Shown here: positions 48,825 through 59,831 of the stretch, one piece after another
Numbering within the stretch: the first letter of the stretch is position 1
How the letters are laid out: every line of letters starts with the position of its first letter
Assembly (NCBI GenBank): GCA_003999685.1
Contig: CP021222.1
Location: 1,054,001 to 1,118,000 of the forward strand
Length of the DNA stretch: 64,000 nucleotides
Direction of reading: 5' to 3'
Origin: Taiwanofungus camphoratus
Lineage: Eukaryota > Basidiomycota > Agaricomycetes > Polyporales > Taiwanofungaceae
Position numbers and translations under genes: made by a program
Notes under the pieces: generated by a model
What the model was told of the DNA's origin: nothing
Databases searched by the model: none
What the model saw: only the letters and a program-made list of their open reading frames with translations

Positions 48825-49050
48825 AGGTTACGGCATTGCCAGTTGCAATGCGAATTCGCCCGACTACCCAGTACTGAGCTGCCTCGATTAGACTTATGTA
48901 ACATAAATCTTAAATTCGATATATTCACCTTGTAACTAATGCCTTAACAAACACTTGTCCGGCTGTTACACGTGATGGTCACACTGTGATGATAGTCGAA
49001 AATGAGATGGGCATATCTTGCTATTATTCCTAAAGTCATCCTTTCAACGA

Positions 49051-49134
49051 GCGTGGTTGGGGTAGTGGTAACCTGGATCGTTGCCATTGTACAACCTTGT
49101 CGATCCGCCGAGGGTTCGATTCCCTCACCACGCA
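49051..49134 (+). tRNA. tRNA-Gly(GCC) with 13-nt intron
   Basis: A full cloverleaf can be folded. The acceptor stem GCGTGGT/ACCACGC is a perfect 7 bp (49051-49057 with 49127-49133) and 49134 is A. The D stem GGGT/ACCT closes AGTGGTA. The anticodon stem GATCG/CGATC is a perfect 5 bp (49076-49080 with 49101-49105). The T arm is GAGGG-TTCGATT-CCCTC. Between the anticodon stem halves are 20 bases: loop TTGCCA...T with anticodon GCC at 49083-49085, plus 13 bases (49087-49099) at the standard intron site between nucleotides 37 and 38. The internal B box GGTTCGATTCC is intact. Gly is decided by the anticodon; the D loop AGTGGTA also suits tRNA-Gly. Confidence 0.9.
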
Positions 49135-49499
49135 GTTCCTTATCTTTTTCATCATCCTTTTGATGTGTATTAGAATATTTTTCTGTCACTTGCACTTTTG
49201 ACACTGTCTGAGAGGAAGAGTTGCATGAACCATCTATTGTGAGTGTAAGGAACCACATATTTGGCCAAAAAGAGGGCAACTCTCTGCCAATCCGAACAAA
49301 CAAGTCCGCTTTCAAAAGTAAGGATCAGATAGAGCTTCTCGGCCTCGCCGATCTATAACTTATATAACTTGAACTATACTATGCTTTACCCACACATTGA
49401 GACCATTCCTGAGTCCTGACAGAAACCATAGATCGGTAGCTCCGAATTAGTAGATGACGCTTTCAGGGAGGACAAAAGCTATAAGGAAACAGAAGTAGA
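49135..49499. other. Intergenic, tRNA to RNA cyclase
   Basis: About 365 bp. A weak T-run (tatctttttc at 49141) directly after the tRNA is a likely Pol III stop. The remainder is 3' flank of the RNA cyclase gene, with no feature recognised. Confidence 0.5.
49141..49150 (+). terminator. Pol III T-run after tRNA-Gly
   Basis: tatctttttc begins seven bases after the tRNA end and has five consecutive T on the transcribed sense strand, which is enough for Pol III termination. Confidence 0.6.
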
Positions 49500-50772
49500 C
49501 TACAGGCCTGGCTGGACGGTATACCCCATCCCTTCACACTCTATCACAGTTTGTCCCTCTGGTTCTTCATTCACTTCAAACTTTGCACTCGTCAACTGCT
49601 CCGCGACCCAGATTGCGGTCCTAGCAAATGATTAGTAAGAAGCACAGCGAAAGAACTCGTATTTACTTTGTATGCAATGTCAAGGGACCGGTCCTGACTG
49701 TCGACCTGCCCTGGGCGAGGGCAAGGAATATGATCATCTGGTCCTGTAACGTGAAGATCTGTAAGAGAACCGCCACGGGACGGACCAGATCCAGAAGTAT
49801 CCGTACCTGCATATACTCATCGACACATCCCCCATGAGCCAGATTCCGAGCGAGCTCCTCCGCAGCCTCCTCCCCCACCTCTGCCGGACTTCTCCCCTTC
49901 CGGCCTACTGCGCTCCCGCCGAACACACACCCGTTCTCCGTCTCCGCCCATAACACGATGCCCGACCCGCTCCCCACTGCCTCCGCCTCCTTTTCCCTCA
50001 CCGCATTGATATCAACAAGCCCGAGATCTATCCCTGCCTTGACGAGAACCGCCGCAGCGCTGTCGCGCATCTGTTCCGCAAGATGGCGGGGCAAGCCCGC
50101 GACGTACGCCCTGCCCGCTACCGCCGTAATCGGCCCACGGTGTGTCAGTGTCACTGATGGAAGGGGCCCGCGTGTCGGCGGCACCGAAACAGTCACTTCA
50201 CCGCCGCCCTTCGGGTAGAAGCCCCGCTTACGGATCTTGAGTTTGGGGCTTAGCCCGAGACGCCGCTGCAGAAAGGGTAGGAAGACATTAGCAGTGTAGT
50301 CGATTTGTGGTGCTTGCAGCGCATTGGTGCCTCCACGCAGAGTCAGAACGGACGAATCAGACAATTCCAGGACCGGCGAAAAGAGTAGGCATGGGAGGGC
50401 AATTTGGAAAAGAAGCGTGGTCGAACCTGCCGTCTGAGGATCGGCTGTAAAGATGTTGCCCACTTGAATGGGACCAGGGCGAAACTCGATGGCTTTGGAG
50501 CCAATCGAGCACCCAGTTAGCTGTCCGGAGCAGATGTCGGTAACCAGACGGATACCTTGAATGCAAGGGTGGAATAATGATCAAATCTTGCGTGGCGTCC
50601 AAAGTGCTTAAATACCTGCAGCATGCTGGGCCTTGAGTCCCGGAGGCTTTCGGTTATGCCGAATATTTTGTATTGTGATGGGCCGAGACAGAAGAGCAGA
50701 AAGAGCGACAGAATTGCGAAGCAGCTGGCCACCTCCTTCGAGCACGCTGCCGTCTATGAGCAGAGAGGGCAT
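49500..50772 (-). CDS. RNA 3'-terminal phosphate cyclase (RtcA type)
   Basis: Converts RNA 3'-phosphate ends to 2',3'-cyclic phosphates through an enzyme-AMP intermediate; nuclear or cytosolic RNA repair and processing. Start [20 protein letters not shown] at 50772 (RtcA signature EGGGQ/LRNS). Then [28 protein letters not shown] and [18 protein letters not shown], followed by [16 protein letters not shown] and the family motif [12 protein letters not shown] near 50215-50250. An intron near 49770-49810 joins GGCVDEYMQ to [12 protein letters not shown]. The nucleophile histidine is expected in [11 protein letters not shown], which crosses the last intron. Ends [13 protein letters not shown] at 49502-49500. 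The sequence fits the true cyclase branch rather than the Rcl1 ribosome-assembly paralogue, because the LHT histidine is present. ATGs at 50856 and 50796 are in-frame alternatives. Confidence 0.93.
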
Positions 50773-51092
50773 CAAAGTTAATGGAATTCGCTGCATCGCT
50801 TGGGAGGCTTGACTTGATTGGGCCAAATGTCCGTAAGACAACGGAGTGTCGGGCAAAGAAACATACTGTGACTCAATAAATATTCATTGAGCAATGTGAG
50901 CGCCTGAGAGGAAGTCAGCGGTGACTGCATACTACGCGAGAAAGATCACACCCATGAACTGGACGTGTATCTCGATCACTCACAACGCGCGCTGATAGTC
51001 TGCCGTTGCGCTCGCTGTCTAGCACAGCAACGACGCCCTCTTAGACGACCTGCTAGTCCAGGACTTTGTATACACTTCTTAATAGACTTGCC
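50773..51092. promoter_or_regulatory. Divergent promoter, RNA cyclase / Hook
   Basis: Two head-to-head starts are 320 bp apart, so both promoters lie here. An aaatattcattg stretch at 50877 and a cgctg/cagcg-rich portion near 50990-51030 are visible; no defined element is claimed. Confidence 0.45.
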
Positions 51093-54000
51093 ATGTCGGA
51101 TTCCCAGCGGAAGGAGCTGAATGCCTTCTTCTCATTCTTCGCCACCTTCGACCTCACAAGACCTGTCACAACCGTTGCAGACCTCTCAGATGGTGCCGCC
51201 CTCTTTGAGGTGCTTTCCCTTGTGTGCGTATGCCTGTGCCTTTCTGACTGACAATGTTGTCTAACGACCATGCAATGACAGCGATGCAGACTACTTCCGG
51301 CAGCCGACGCGTCCCTCTGCCCAGCCCTCTGACAATTGGGTCCTCCGATTCAGCGCTCTGAAGCGCCTTTACCGTCTCATGACACAATACTTCTCTGATG
51401 TCCTACACCAGCCGACGAGTGCGCTCGAGGTGCCTGACTTGCAAGCCATTGCCAAGGACTACAACGTCACTGCGACTCTCATCATGTGCCGCCTGACTAT
51501 CGCCATCGCCGTCCAGTGTGAGAAGAATAAGGACATCATTGAGAAGATTCAGCGCCTGAGCGAGTCCGAGCAGCACTCGCTAATGCGTGTCATTGAGCAG
51601 GTGCGTGGTGCGGTTCCTTCAGCGCTGCCGTAGTTGTGATGGCGACATACCAGGTCATGGCAAAAGTCAAGGTCTCTGGGAATGCAAGTGTGGGGGAAGT
51701 TAGTATGACAGAGTATGTACTTCTGTGCTACGACCACATACAGTCCTAAGCCATTTTGTACAGAGATGACCACTACTACCAAATTCAGTCCGAACGGAGC
51801 CGTATTCTCTCAGAGAAGGAGACACTCGAGAAAGTGTACCAGGCGCTACTAGATGAACACCGTACGCTGCAGACAAACTTTGACGACGTAGTATCAGAAA
51901 AGGAGGATGCGCTTGCGCAGGTACGGCAGGCGCAACGCGAGGCGGAGAACAAACGGACAGATAGCAGAGGCGACACTATGATGCGGGCCGAGATCGACCG
52001 TTTGCGGAGCGAACTGTGAGTATTCCTCGTGCTCACATACGTTGACGCGGTAAGACTTACGTGCGAGGAGCATGTTAGCCAAAAGAGCGAAGATAATCTT
52101 GCTATGGCTGAAGCTGAATTGGATAAGCATACTTCATTGGTAACAGATCTCACTCGGAAAGTCGACGAGCTTCAAGTGAAAGCGGATGAAGCTGCTCGAT
52201 TGAAGGACCAAGTCGACGAGTAAGCAGCATGTTCCCCTTCGCCGCAAACAATCCAGTATTAAGTTCCCCCCAGGTACAGGCATGCCGCTGATAAGCTGCA
52301 AAAGACAGAGAACGTCATGGAGAAGTACAAGAAGAAGCTTCAAGAAGGGGCCGATCTACGCCAGCACGTCAAGGTCTGCTCTGTCCTATCTTCCCAATTC
52401 AACGAGCGGTTCCTCACTCTGCCTCGCTCACCAGGCTCTCGAGAAGCAGAATGCGGACCTCGTAGATCAGAATGCTTCTCTTGAAGAAGAGTACCGCAAG
52501 GTTGCCGCCTTCAGGCCGCTCATGGAGTCTTACAAGACTCAGATTGCCGAGCTGGAGACAAAAGGGTCCGCGCGGAACACCGAACTAGACACGCTCAGGT
52601 TCGACCTCCAACAGACCAAGGCGAAACTCAAAGTTGCCGTCGACGAGCGCGCCAAGGACTCGGAAACACTTGAGCTATATCAGGAGCGCGTGCGCGAACT
52701 CGAGCTCTCTGCAGGCCGTCCGCTCACTTCGCCTCCAACTCGCACTCGCTCGCGCGCCCTTGCGAATGGCGAAGCCGACGGTAACATGGACGAATTCACC
52801 GAGGAAGAGCTCATGGGTGGCAGTGAAAATGGCACAGGCAGGGACGAGGACGACACGGATGTGCAGGGCTTGGGCGAGGAGCTGGACTCGGCTCTAACAG
52901 GGACGACGATGACGGACCTCAAGCTGCAAGTAAGGAGACTGCAGCGTGAGCTGGAGGCGGTCAAGAAGAACGAGGCGGACGCTAGCCGAGTGCTGGTGCT
53001 GGAGAATCTGCTGGAGGATGCCAACCGCATGAAGGCGAGATACGAGGCTGATTATCTCTCTGCGCATCGAGAAAAGCTCGTGCTGCAAAACAACTTAGAG
53101 GAGATCAGGAGTGGCAAGTCAATGGGCGACGGGTAGGTGTTATCCCGAGTCAAAAAAATTTAGCTGTTAATGGTCTGCATGAATAGTGCTGAGGCTGCAA
53201 TTGCATTGCGACAGCGCCTCAATGAGACCGTCGATCAACTTGATGCCCTGAGGAAGGAACATACTGAACTCGAAGTGAAGTTTGACAGCATGAGCAAGGA
53301 GTTGACGATTGCCAAGTCCGATCGTACGTATACGAATGGCTTCTCTCCGATTCCGACCTTATGGTGCCTTCTACAGTGAATCTTGTCAATAAAGACCAAC
53401 TTGAGATCCTCGCGACACTTCGTGAATCAGTCAACGAAGACAAGGCTGGTCTCGAGACAGAAGTTCAGCAGTTACAAAACCAGATCAAGGAGTTGTCCGA
53501 TAAAAACAAAATGCAGCTCGAGCAAATCAACGCACTATTACTGGAGAAAGTTAATCTACAGAGCGAAGGCATTGATCAGCGGGATAGGATGTTACAGCGC
53601 GAGCGTGCTATCGGGTACGTGACACTTGAGTAATTTGTCGAGGTAGAAACTGACCAGTAATACTATAGTGACCTTCGCGCATCGATCTCTGGCAAGGATG
53701 TCCCTGAAGATATCAAAGCGCGTCTCCTCAGCTTGCACGAAGAGAATGTTCATTTGAAGGAACAATACAAGACTGCACAGGAGAAGCTTATGAAAGCGAA
53801 AGCAGTACGTCGATACACGTATCTCCTGTGACCTAATTGCTCAGTTTTCACTCTAGTTCGTCAAGCAGCAAGACAAATTATTCAAAGAGGAACACGCGAA
53901 GAAGGATGGGGCTGTCTCGCCAGTTAGTACCTTTTCGTGCATCACAGGACCATGTAAATAATTCTATCGTTCTAGGGCGCTTTCGAGGAAGCAGAAGGAA

Positions 54001-54369
54001 GTTACCGTTCGCAGATCAAGATCCTAGAAGAGGATATTACGCGATACAAGGTAAACAGTCTTCGTTATCACCTCATTGGTCCTGTGCTTACTTCGCGACC
54101 TCCCATAGCGTCTCATGTCTGAGCAGATCATACGCTATCGGCGAGAACAGACGCTTATGCTTAGCGTCATACACAACATGGGCATGCAGACCGCGCGAGA
54201 TCATTTGGGAGCCAAGCAGCAACAGAGTCGACCAGGTCCTACTAGCTGGCTAGGCCAACAGCGCAAAAACGTGGGTTCCGCATACTCGCCTTCGGCCGTG
54301 ACTTTTGCTTTTGAGAGGAGCTTGCTGACTTTATTCGACCTACAGCTTGGTCAAACACTTCGTCGATAA
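51093..54369 (+). CDS. Hook-family dynein adaptor
   Basis: Hook protein, the adaptor that links early endosomes to dynein-dynactin on microtubules in filamentous fungi. Exon 1 (MSDSQRKELNAFFSFFATFD) and the next exons form the N-terminal Hook domain, a calponin-homology-like fold (GAALFEVLSLVD, NWVLRFSALKRLYRLMTQYF, ending IIEKIQRLSESEQHSLMRVI). From about 51760 on, the protein is almost continuous heptad-repeat coiled coil, for example QSERSRILSEKETLEKVYQA and ALEKQNADLVDQNASLEEEY. A break with an acidic, Thr/Pro-rich linker lies near 52710-52890. The C-terminal cargo-binding end contains YRREQTLMLSVIHNMGMQ and closes SWLGQQRKN/LGQTLRR across a final intron at about 54270-54342. Around eleven introns. 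Stop TAA at 54367. Confidence 0.92.
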
Positions 54370-54859
54370 CGTCTGACTGCACTACCTTTCCCTGAACATT
54401 TGTCTCAATTCGTTAATCACACTACATATTACCAGAGGATCCCCTATGCAATATTCTATCCATACCCTCAACACACTCTCTACGTTATCATGGTGACAGT
54501 TTTCAAAGCTTGGTTTATTACTGTATCTTGTATTCTTGCCTTGTTAAATTGGAACGCGTGGACGTTAGTATCCCCCTCAAGTTGGTATATATCGTTTCCA
54601 CTGGCAAAGCTTATATACTCGATAGCCGACCTATCGTTCTCTACTTTGGACAGCTGCAATCCGTATTTTGCAAGCGAAAAGAAAACCGATTGGGGTCTTC
54701 TGGCGATAGTTGCATCTTCGATAAATGCATGATCCAAAAGAAGGAATATTAATGTGCAAAAATACAGCATAGGGATCCATTATGAGACGCAGACCTCTTG
54801 GAAGAGGCCATGGTATTACACATGAAATAGAAGTCCAGATATAAATATGGCACATTGGT
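54370..54859. other. Tail-to-tail intergenic gap, Hook / Cdc50
   Basis: About 490 bp between two convergent genes; it should hold both 3' UTRs. Overlapping 80-110-codon frames on both strands here (54400-54770) are hydrophobic and A/T-rich shadows without family resemblance. Confidence 0.5.
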
Positions 54860-56348
54860 TCACCGGTTCCACGACAATAATGACATGTCACCCAATTTTC
54901 TGTACGCCATGTTGGTGAGTCTGCGTTCAGGGGTAATGAAGATAAGGATAATATACCTCGGCTTGACCATATGCCGGATCGTCCCGAGGATGGCTAAAAA
55001 CACCAGTAATGCAGCAGCTGCTACGTACGCCCAGCCTAGGAAAGGGTTCTTGCCGCCAATCCAGGACACTGTGGAAATTACAAAAGACTTCGTGCCACTA
55101 TACGGGAGCACTGGATAGTCTGAAGGAAAGCTCGTGAACAGCGTTATTATGATCAAGCCTGACGTCGACACATACTCAGATTAACAACGATCTGGTACCT
55201 GCCCTTAGTCAATGTGCTATTGTCGTTGCGGCCGTACAGCTTCGTGAACGTCGGCAGACCTGCTGTGCGCATCCAGTTCTGGAAGTGTTCGTCGGCCTTC
55301 AGATTGGGCGGGGGTGTAGAATTAGTGTATCCGTTGGGGTAGCGCGCCTGCCAGTTGGGTGGAGGTACTATCTGATCAAGACTATAACCTGGTGTTTCAG
55401 TATACTTCCTCGCTTCACCTGGCCATGCGATGCCCTTGGACGAGAAATTGTACGTTGTAGAGGAATCGGTGGTCGACGTAAGTCCCGAGAAAGTGTCTAG
55501 CCATTTACGCCTTTGTGAGGATAAAGAAGGACTCCCTTAAACACGACATACCGTTGAATATAGAGTTGGCAATCAAACCACACGGGTAAACAGCTTTCTC
55601 TGAGTCACCACTGCCGACCTTCGCAAGTGGCTTACAGTCTCCGCTGTTTAAGCTGCTCGGACTGACATACTGTCCCTTCAGTTGGTTCTGGTCGAGACTA
55701 TTAACATATCGTCTATGATTCTGGTAGAAGTTGGTGAGCTTGTAATAGAAAAGGACGGTGGGTTCGAGATCGATCGGCACATCGAATTGGATGTAACAAT
55801 GTGGCTGCTCAGACGGGTCCGTGACGTTGTTGCCCGTTGCGGCGACGAACGCAAACTGCGGTGGGTTGTATGGCGCATGGGCGTCTGACGAGCGCAGTCT
55901 GTACTTGTAATTCGTCAGGTTGTTCCAAGTGAGGTCCGTTGCTGACGATGACGGAGTCTGCTTCTCGCATTGTGTGTAGTCGAAGGTCATTTCACTGACC
56001 TACGATATGTTGTTTGAACGTCAATGGGCGTTCCCAGTCCGGAATGAAATATATGCGCACCAGACCGCTCCCCCAAACCAACAAGCCTCCTATAGGCGCA
56101 AAGATTATACCAATGACAAACAAAGTGGGAAGAACAGTTTTAGGAGTCAAGATAGGCTGCCAGGCCTTCAGTCTCTGCTGTTTGAAGGCGGTGTCTGATC
56201 GGCGTTGACGAGAGGATTAGATAGGGATGCGTAGGATAAGGTGTGGAGACTCACTAGCAGGTCGCCTCCAGCTACCTTTCTCCTTCTTCGGCACAGACTC
56301 TCCATTTTCGCTGTTATTCCCCCTCTTGTTGCGCCTGAAGAGGGCCAT
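54860..56348 (-). CDS. Cdc50/Lem3 P4-ATPase flippase subunit
   Basis: Non-catalytic beta subunit of phospholipid flippases, required for their ER exit and for lipid asymmetry at the Golgi and plasma membrane. Start [20 protein letters not shown] at 56348 gives a basic cytosolic tail. The next exon has [16 protein letters not shown] and transmembrane segment 1 ([20 protein letters not shown]). The ectodomain begins [13 protein letters not shown] after an intron at about 55994-56066 and includes [40 protein letters not shown], and [13 protein letters not shown]. Segment 2 ([20 protein letters not shown]) is followed by IRHMVKPR and, after a last intron, [12 protein letters not shown] with TGA at 54862-54860. 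Five or six introns. All conserved ectodomain blocks and cysteines are present. Confidence 0.94.
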
Positions 56349-56623
56349 GGATTTAATGTACAGTCGTTAGACGAGGATAGAATGAACAGCGAATGCGAAT
56401 TTATGAGGCGTCTCGGAGGTCGCTGACCTCGCTGCTGTAGTCAAGCGGTGCGTGATTACGTGATCGAGCGATGTCACGTCCCGTATACTGACGACTCGGC
56501 TTGGCGTGTCGGTTCGCCTGCGGCCGACTCGGGAAGGTGAGACCACAAAACACGTCAAGCTCAATGACTATGGTTTAGACACATCGTATGTATGATACAC
56601 AAAGCTATGATGGAAACCTATGT

Positions 56624-58646
56624 CTATCCTCTGTAGACCCGGAAAAGAACAATAGTACAGAATGCCAACATGGCCGCGAAAACGTAGAACACTCGCCCCT
56701 CTCTTTCCGGATCACCCCGCGAAAGAAGGTTCCGAAGTGGCAGGAAGACCAGGCCGACAAGAAAGTTGGCAATCCCTGTGTACAGTACACATTAGGACGA
56801 CAATCAAGAATATGATGGCCCACGCAGCTTACAGTTGAGTGACAGGCCCACAGACGACAGTGCGGAGACAGCCTAGTCATCAATCGTGCAGCGTGAGGTT
56901 TTGTGTGAAGGTTTTTAAAAAAGGTGCTCACATGACGCGGGGAAACCTCTGATATCATGACAAACGGCACAGGGCCAATTCCAATTGCAAAAGAGCTGCG
57001 CAAGAAAGGAGGGCTCAATACTGCGAGGCATACAGAGTCGGCTGGGACATACGCTACAAATGTCAGGATGGTGACACTAGCCAGGGCAACCAGCCCGGAG
57101 TTCAGGCCAAATCCAACCCCGAGGAGGGAAAGGAATGCCCCTCCCGCCGACATTGCAAGAAGTTGCTTCCGACCAAGTCGCTGCGGGCCGTGTCAGCTGT
57201 CGATATGGAAGCACCAGAACGAAGTAGAGATTCAGACATCAATAAGGAATATGGGTGCAGCCGTTGTCATGAAGTTGACAATGGTAATACCCAACGAAAC
57301 ATACGGCCCGAGGTCAGGCAGAGCCTTGGATAGGATGTCGTTGCTGTAATATAACACTGGAACAGGACGTTAGTCAAAAACTACGATGTACAGTGTATTG
57401 ACCAATATACCTGCATTGATTCCTATCAAGTAGCACAGTAAGTTATGAACCAAGACAGGAGATGAAACCATACCTACCAGACAACTGCTGGCAGAGCATC
57501 GAAAAGCAGACGATAGTAAGAGGTCGACGCAATTCCGGGGCTGTCAAGAGTTTGGGAACTGAGATGGCACCCTCGCGTTCATCTGGGTCCTTTACAGTGG
57601 GATCCTCGTCTTCATCCGGGGCCCCAACACCTAGAAGCGGATCCTCACTATCAAAGTTTGGAACTGTTCAAGATAATGAGGATAAGCAGTTGACAGAACG
57701 ATGACTTGACTTGCGATCAGGGCTGCGCATAACCTGGCTGCTCTTCCAAATTGCACGCGTGACCTTGTCTTTCTCTTGCAGCAACCCTTGTCTGTCGAGC
57801 CAATTTGGCGACTCGATCGTGATCGCACCGAGTAAAAGCTGAGCGATTGACAACATCATAGAGAACAGCAGGACAATTCGCCATTGGTGGGGAGTTGCCA
57901 GTTGCAGTCCCATGGCTTGTGTGACCATGATGCCAATGACGATCGCAAATTGGGTCAATACGCCTGAGGCCTAGTCAGTACCAGCTTACGTTCAAGCAGA
58001 AGTCTCATCATCACGAACCTACAGCACCTCTCCTCTTGGGTGGGGCAATCTCTGAAAGAAAGATAGGCCCCACGCACAGGCCAATACCAGCTCCGATGCC
58101 TGTGAGTATGCTAATGATACCTGTTAGGTATAATCAAAGCACGCTATACCATCGTGAGGCTATCTACCGTCCGAGCATCAGCAGCACCAAGGACGAAGCA
58201 ATGCCCATCAGCCCCGCGCCAACAGCTGTCGCTATGGAACTAGCGAGAGTCGCGCCCCGTCTTCCCCAGCGGTCCATGACGAGGTTCGCGACCAGGCTGC
58301 CTAGCAGACCACCAACTGTGTAGACGGAAGTGACCACTGAAAAGGTGGCATCTACCATGGGTATACAGGTCGGAAGACCGTAGTATACTGAGGGGCCATG
58401 GTCTGGGGTGCGGCATGTGACGACGGCCTGTATTTGATTCAGAGCTGAGATGTGGTAGCCGTACTAGAGGATTCACATTGTCAATTCGTATACACGCAGT
58501 GTTCAACACACTTTACCTACACGAGGTCAAGTCATATTCAATGTATGAGGAACAATGAAACACACCTGGAAAGACACCACTAAGATCCAGGCGCACGATG
58601 CCCAGCCATAGGCCGTGAAGGCCTGAGGCTCGTGTATATTTGCCAT
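56624..58646 (-). CDS. MFS sugar-porter transporter
   Basis: Twelve-helix major facilitator of the sugar porter family, closest by eye to fungal Vps73/YBR241C-like members; hexose or related substrate is inferred. Start MANIHEPQAFTAYGWASCAW at 58646. TM region 1 leads to NLVMDRWGRRGATLASSIAT, which carries the D-R-x-G-R-R loop 2-3 motif (58260-58300). Then GRFLTGIGAGIGL, a split VGPIFLSEIAPPKRRG, and the helix block IGIMVTQAMGLQLATPHQWR near 57890-57940. The central loop is acidic (DEDEDPTVKDPDEREG). The second half has CFSMLCQQLSG, INAVLYYSND, and DRLGRKQLLAMSAGGAF near 57160-57190. Ends with a conserved PLRNLLSRGDPEREGRVFY helix and TAG at 56626-56624. About eight introns. Promoter lies in the 205 bp shared with the U6 gene. 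Confidence 0.88.
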
Positions 58647-58851
58647 GTAGACGTCGAACGTCAGCCCAGTAGTTTGACTCTTCCGGGACTTTTACTTGCA
58701 GATGCGGATAGTAAGAATATAAAACAGAAGAGTGGATTACTGCAAATCCCTACCGTGATCGGTGCACGTGAGCGCTTGTCCTCACTACCAGTACCCGCGA
58801 GATCAAATACAAGAATGTTCGTACAGACTGTTGATCCTTCACTTCATGGTT

Positions 58852-58875
58852 GTCCCCTTCGGGGTGACATACGAA

Positions 58876-58906
<31 letters not shown>

Positions 58907-58971
58907 GGCCCCTGCACAAGGATGACACGCTTTCCCGGAGTGGTAGACCTACGGGTCTCAACATTTATTTT
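58852..58971 (+). ncRNA. U6 spliceosomal snRNA
   Basis: U6 pairs with the 5' splice site and U2 and forms the catalytic core of the spliceosome. The signature is unmistakable: a 5' stem-loop CCCC-TTC-GGGG (58854-58864), then AAATTGGAACGATACAGAGA including the ACAGAGA box (58890-58896), GATTAGCATGG with the AGC catalytic triad (58902-58904), the internal stem-loop bases CCCCTGCACAAGGATGACAC, and a 3' hairpin AGACC-TACG-GGTCT (58945-58958) with a stable tetraloop. TTTATTTT at 58964-58971 is the Pol III stop. The ACAGAGA-to-triad core is continuous, so the U6 introns known from some yeasts and basidiomycetes are absent here. The 5' end is placed from the first stem and could shift by two or three bases. 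No TATA box is clear at the expected -25 position. Confidence 0.95.
58964..58971 (+). terminator. Pol III terminator of U6
   Basis: TTTATTTT directly follows the 3' hairpin of U6 and its last four T bases are a minimal Pol III stop; further T-runs follow at 58982. Confidence 0.7.
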
Positions 58972-59831
58972 CTTTGTCTCCCTTTTTGCTTCATGAAGAT
59001 TCACAAGGAATCTTGAACGGCGTGCAAGACCCAAGATCTCCACTTAGGTGCCTTCTACCATAAACTTCAGACATGTATACCATGATTTAAATGTCTTTCT
59101 AGTGTATGATATGCATGATGAGTAACGAACTCCATTAGCGACTCAGAACTGTCAATGCCCCTGAAGCATGCATATTGCCCTCAGTGTTGAACTGTTGTGC
59201 CCAGTCTTGACGAGCTGGTGCATTTCAGAAATACATTTTCATATCTAGCACTTGGTAGAGCGCGCAAATGTGCATATTAAGGCTTCCACTTTAAAATTTG
59301 TGATGTCTCACCGTGCGCATCACAGAGGCTGAGTTGAGACTTTTCAGTATATGAAATGGTCTTTCCGTATGATTTATGGTTGGTTAGGGTTGGATATTGA
59401 ATTTTAAACTATTCTAATGATGCATGGATTGGACAAATTTCGACCACTGAACCCAGGCAAAACGGCCGAAAGTCGTAATTCTATGGCTGAATTTTTGTAC
59501 CTTTGACCCGGCCATTTATTGCCATTTGCAGTAAAGCTGGCGCATTTCGCTCGTTTTCGACAATCAGGAAAGACGTACCTGTAACTCAAGAACGAGAGAC
59601 CGGAACACCCTACATAGGGGGTTGATTCTTGAAGCCCTGAACGAGGGCTATTGAGCCCCATAGATATTATTGTGTTATGTGGTGATTCCATTGATGCCGT
59701 TTTGGCCCTGCCCTGTAGGCAAAAAACTTCCTCTGGAGACAAATAAATGTACTTTAGGAAGACTCAGGAAGGGCGGAGTTGCGCTCATAAAGGTGGAGAT
59801 CGAGTATGCGGAAGAGTGTGTAGGACAGCTC
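58972..59831. other. Intergenic after U6
   Basis: About 860 bp, A/T-rich in its first half. It contains a short inverted repeat (aagattc/gaatctt at 58996-59014) and scattered open frames on both strands that look like shadows. No tRNA, B-box promoter for U6, or transposon is evident. Confidence 0.45.

Larger units (their letters stand above)
47986..49050. other. Intergenic with hairpin and tandem repeats
   Basis: About 1.07 kb upstream of the MCM-binding-protein gene and the tRNA gene. It contains a perfect 13-bp inverted repeat (48209-48251), a small inverted repeat gttcgg/ccgaac near 48449-48474, and a 26-bp tandem repeat (48722-48824). One 60-codon plus frame at 48557 is not convincing. 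No protein gene is supported. Confidence 0.5.

Noticed and set aside
54400-54770. Overlapping hydrophobic frames on both strands between Hook and Cdc50
   Set aside because: They lie in the 3' flanks of two convergent genes, are A/T-rich, and show no resemblance to a protein family.
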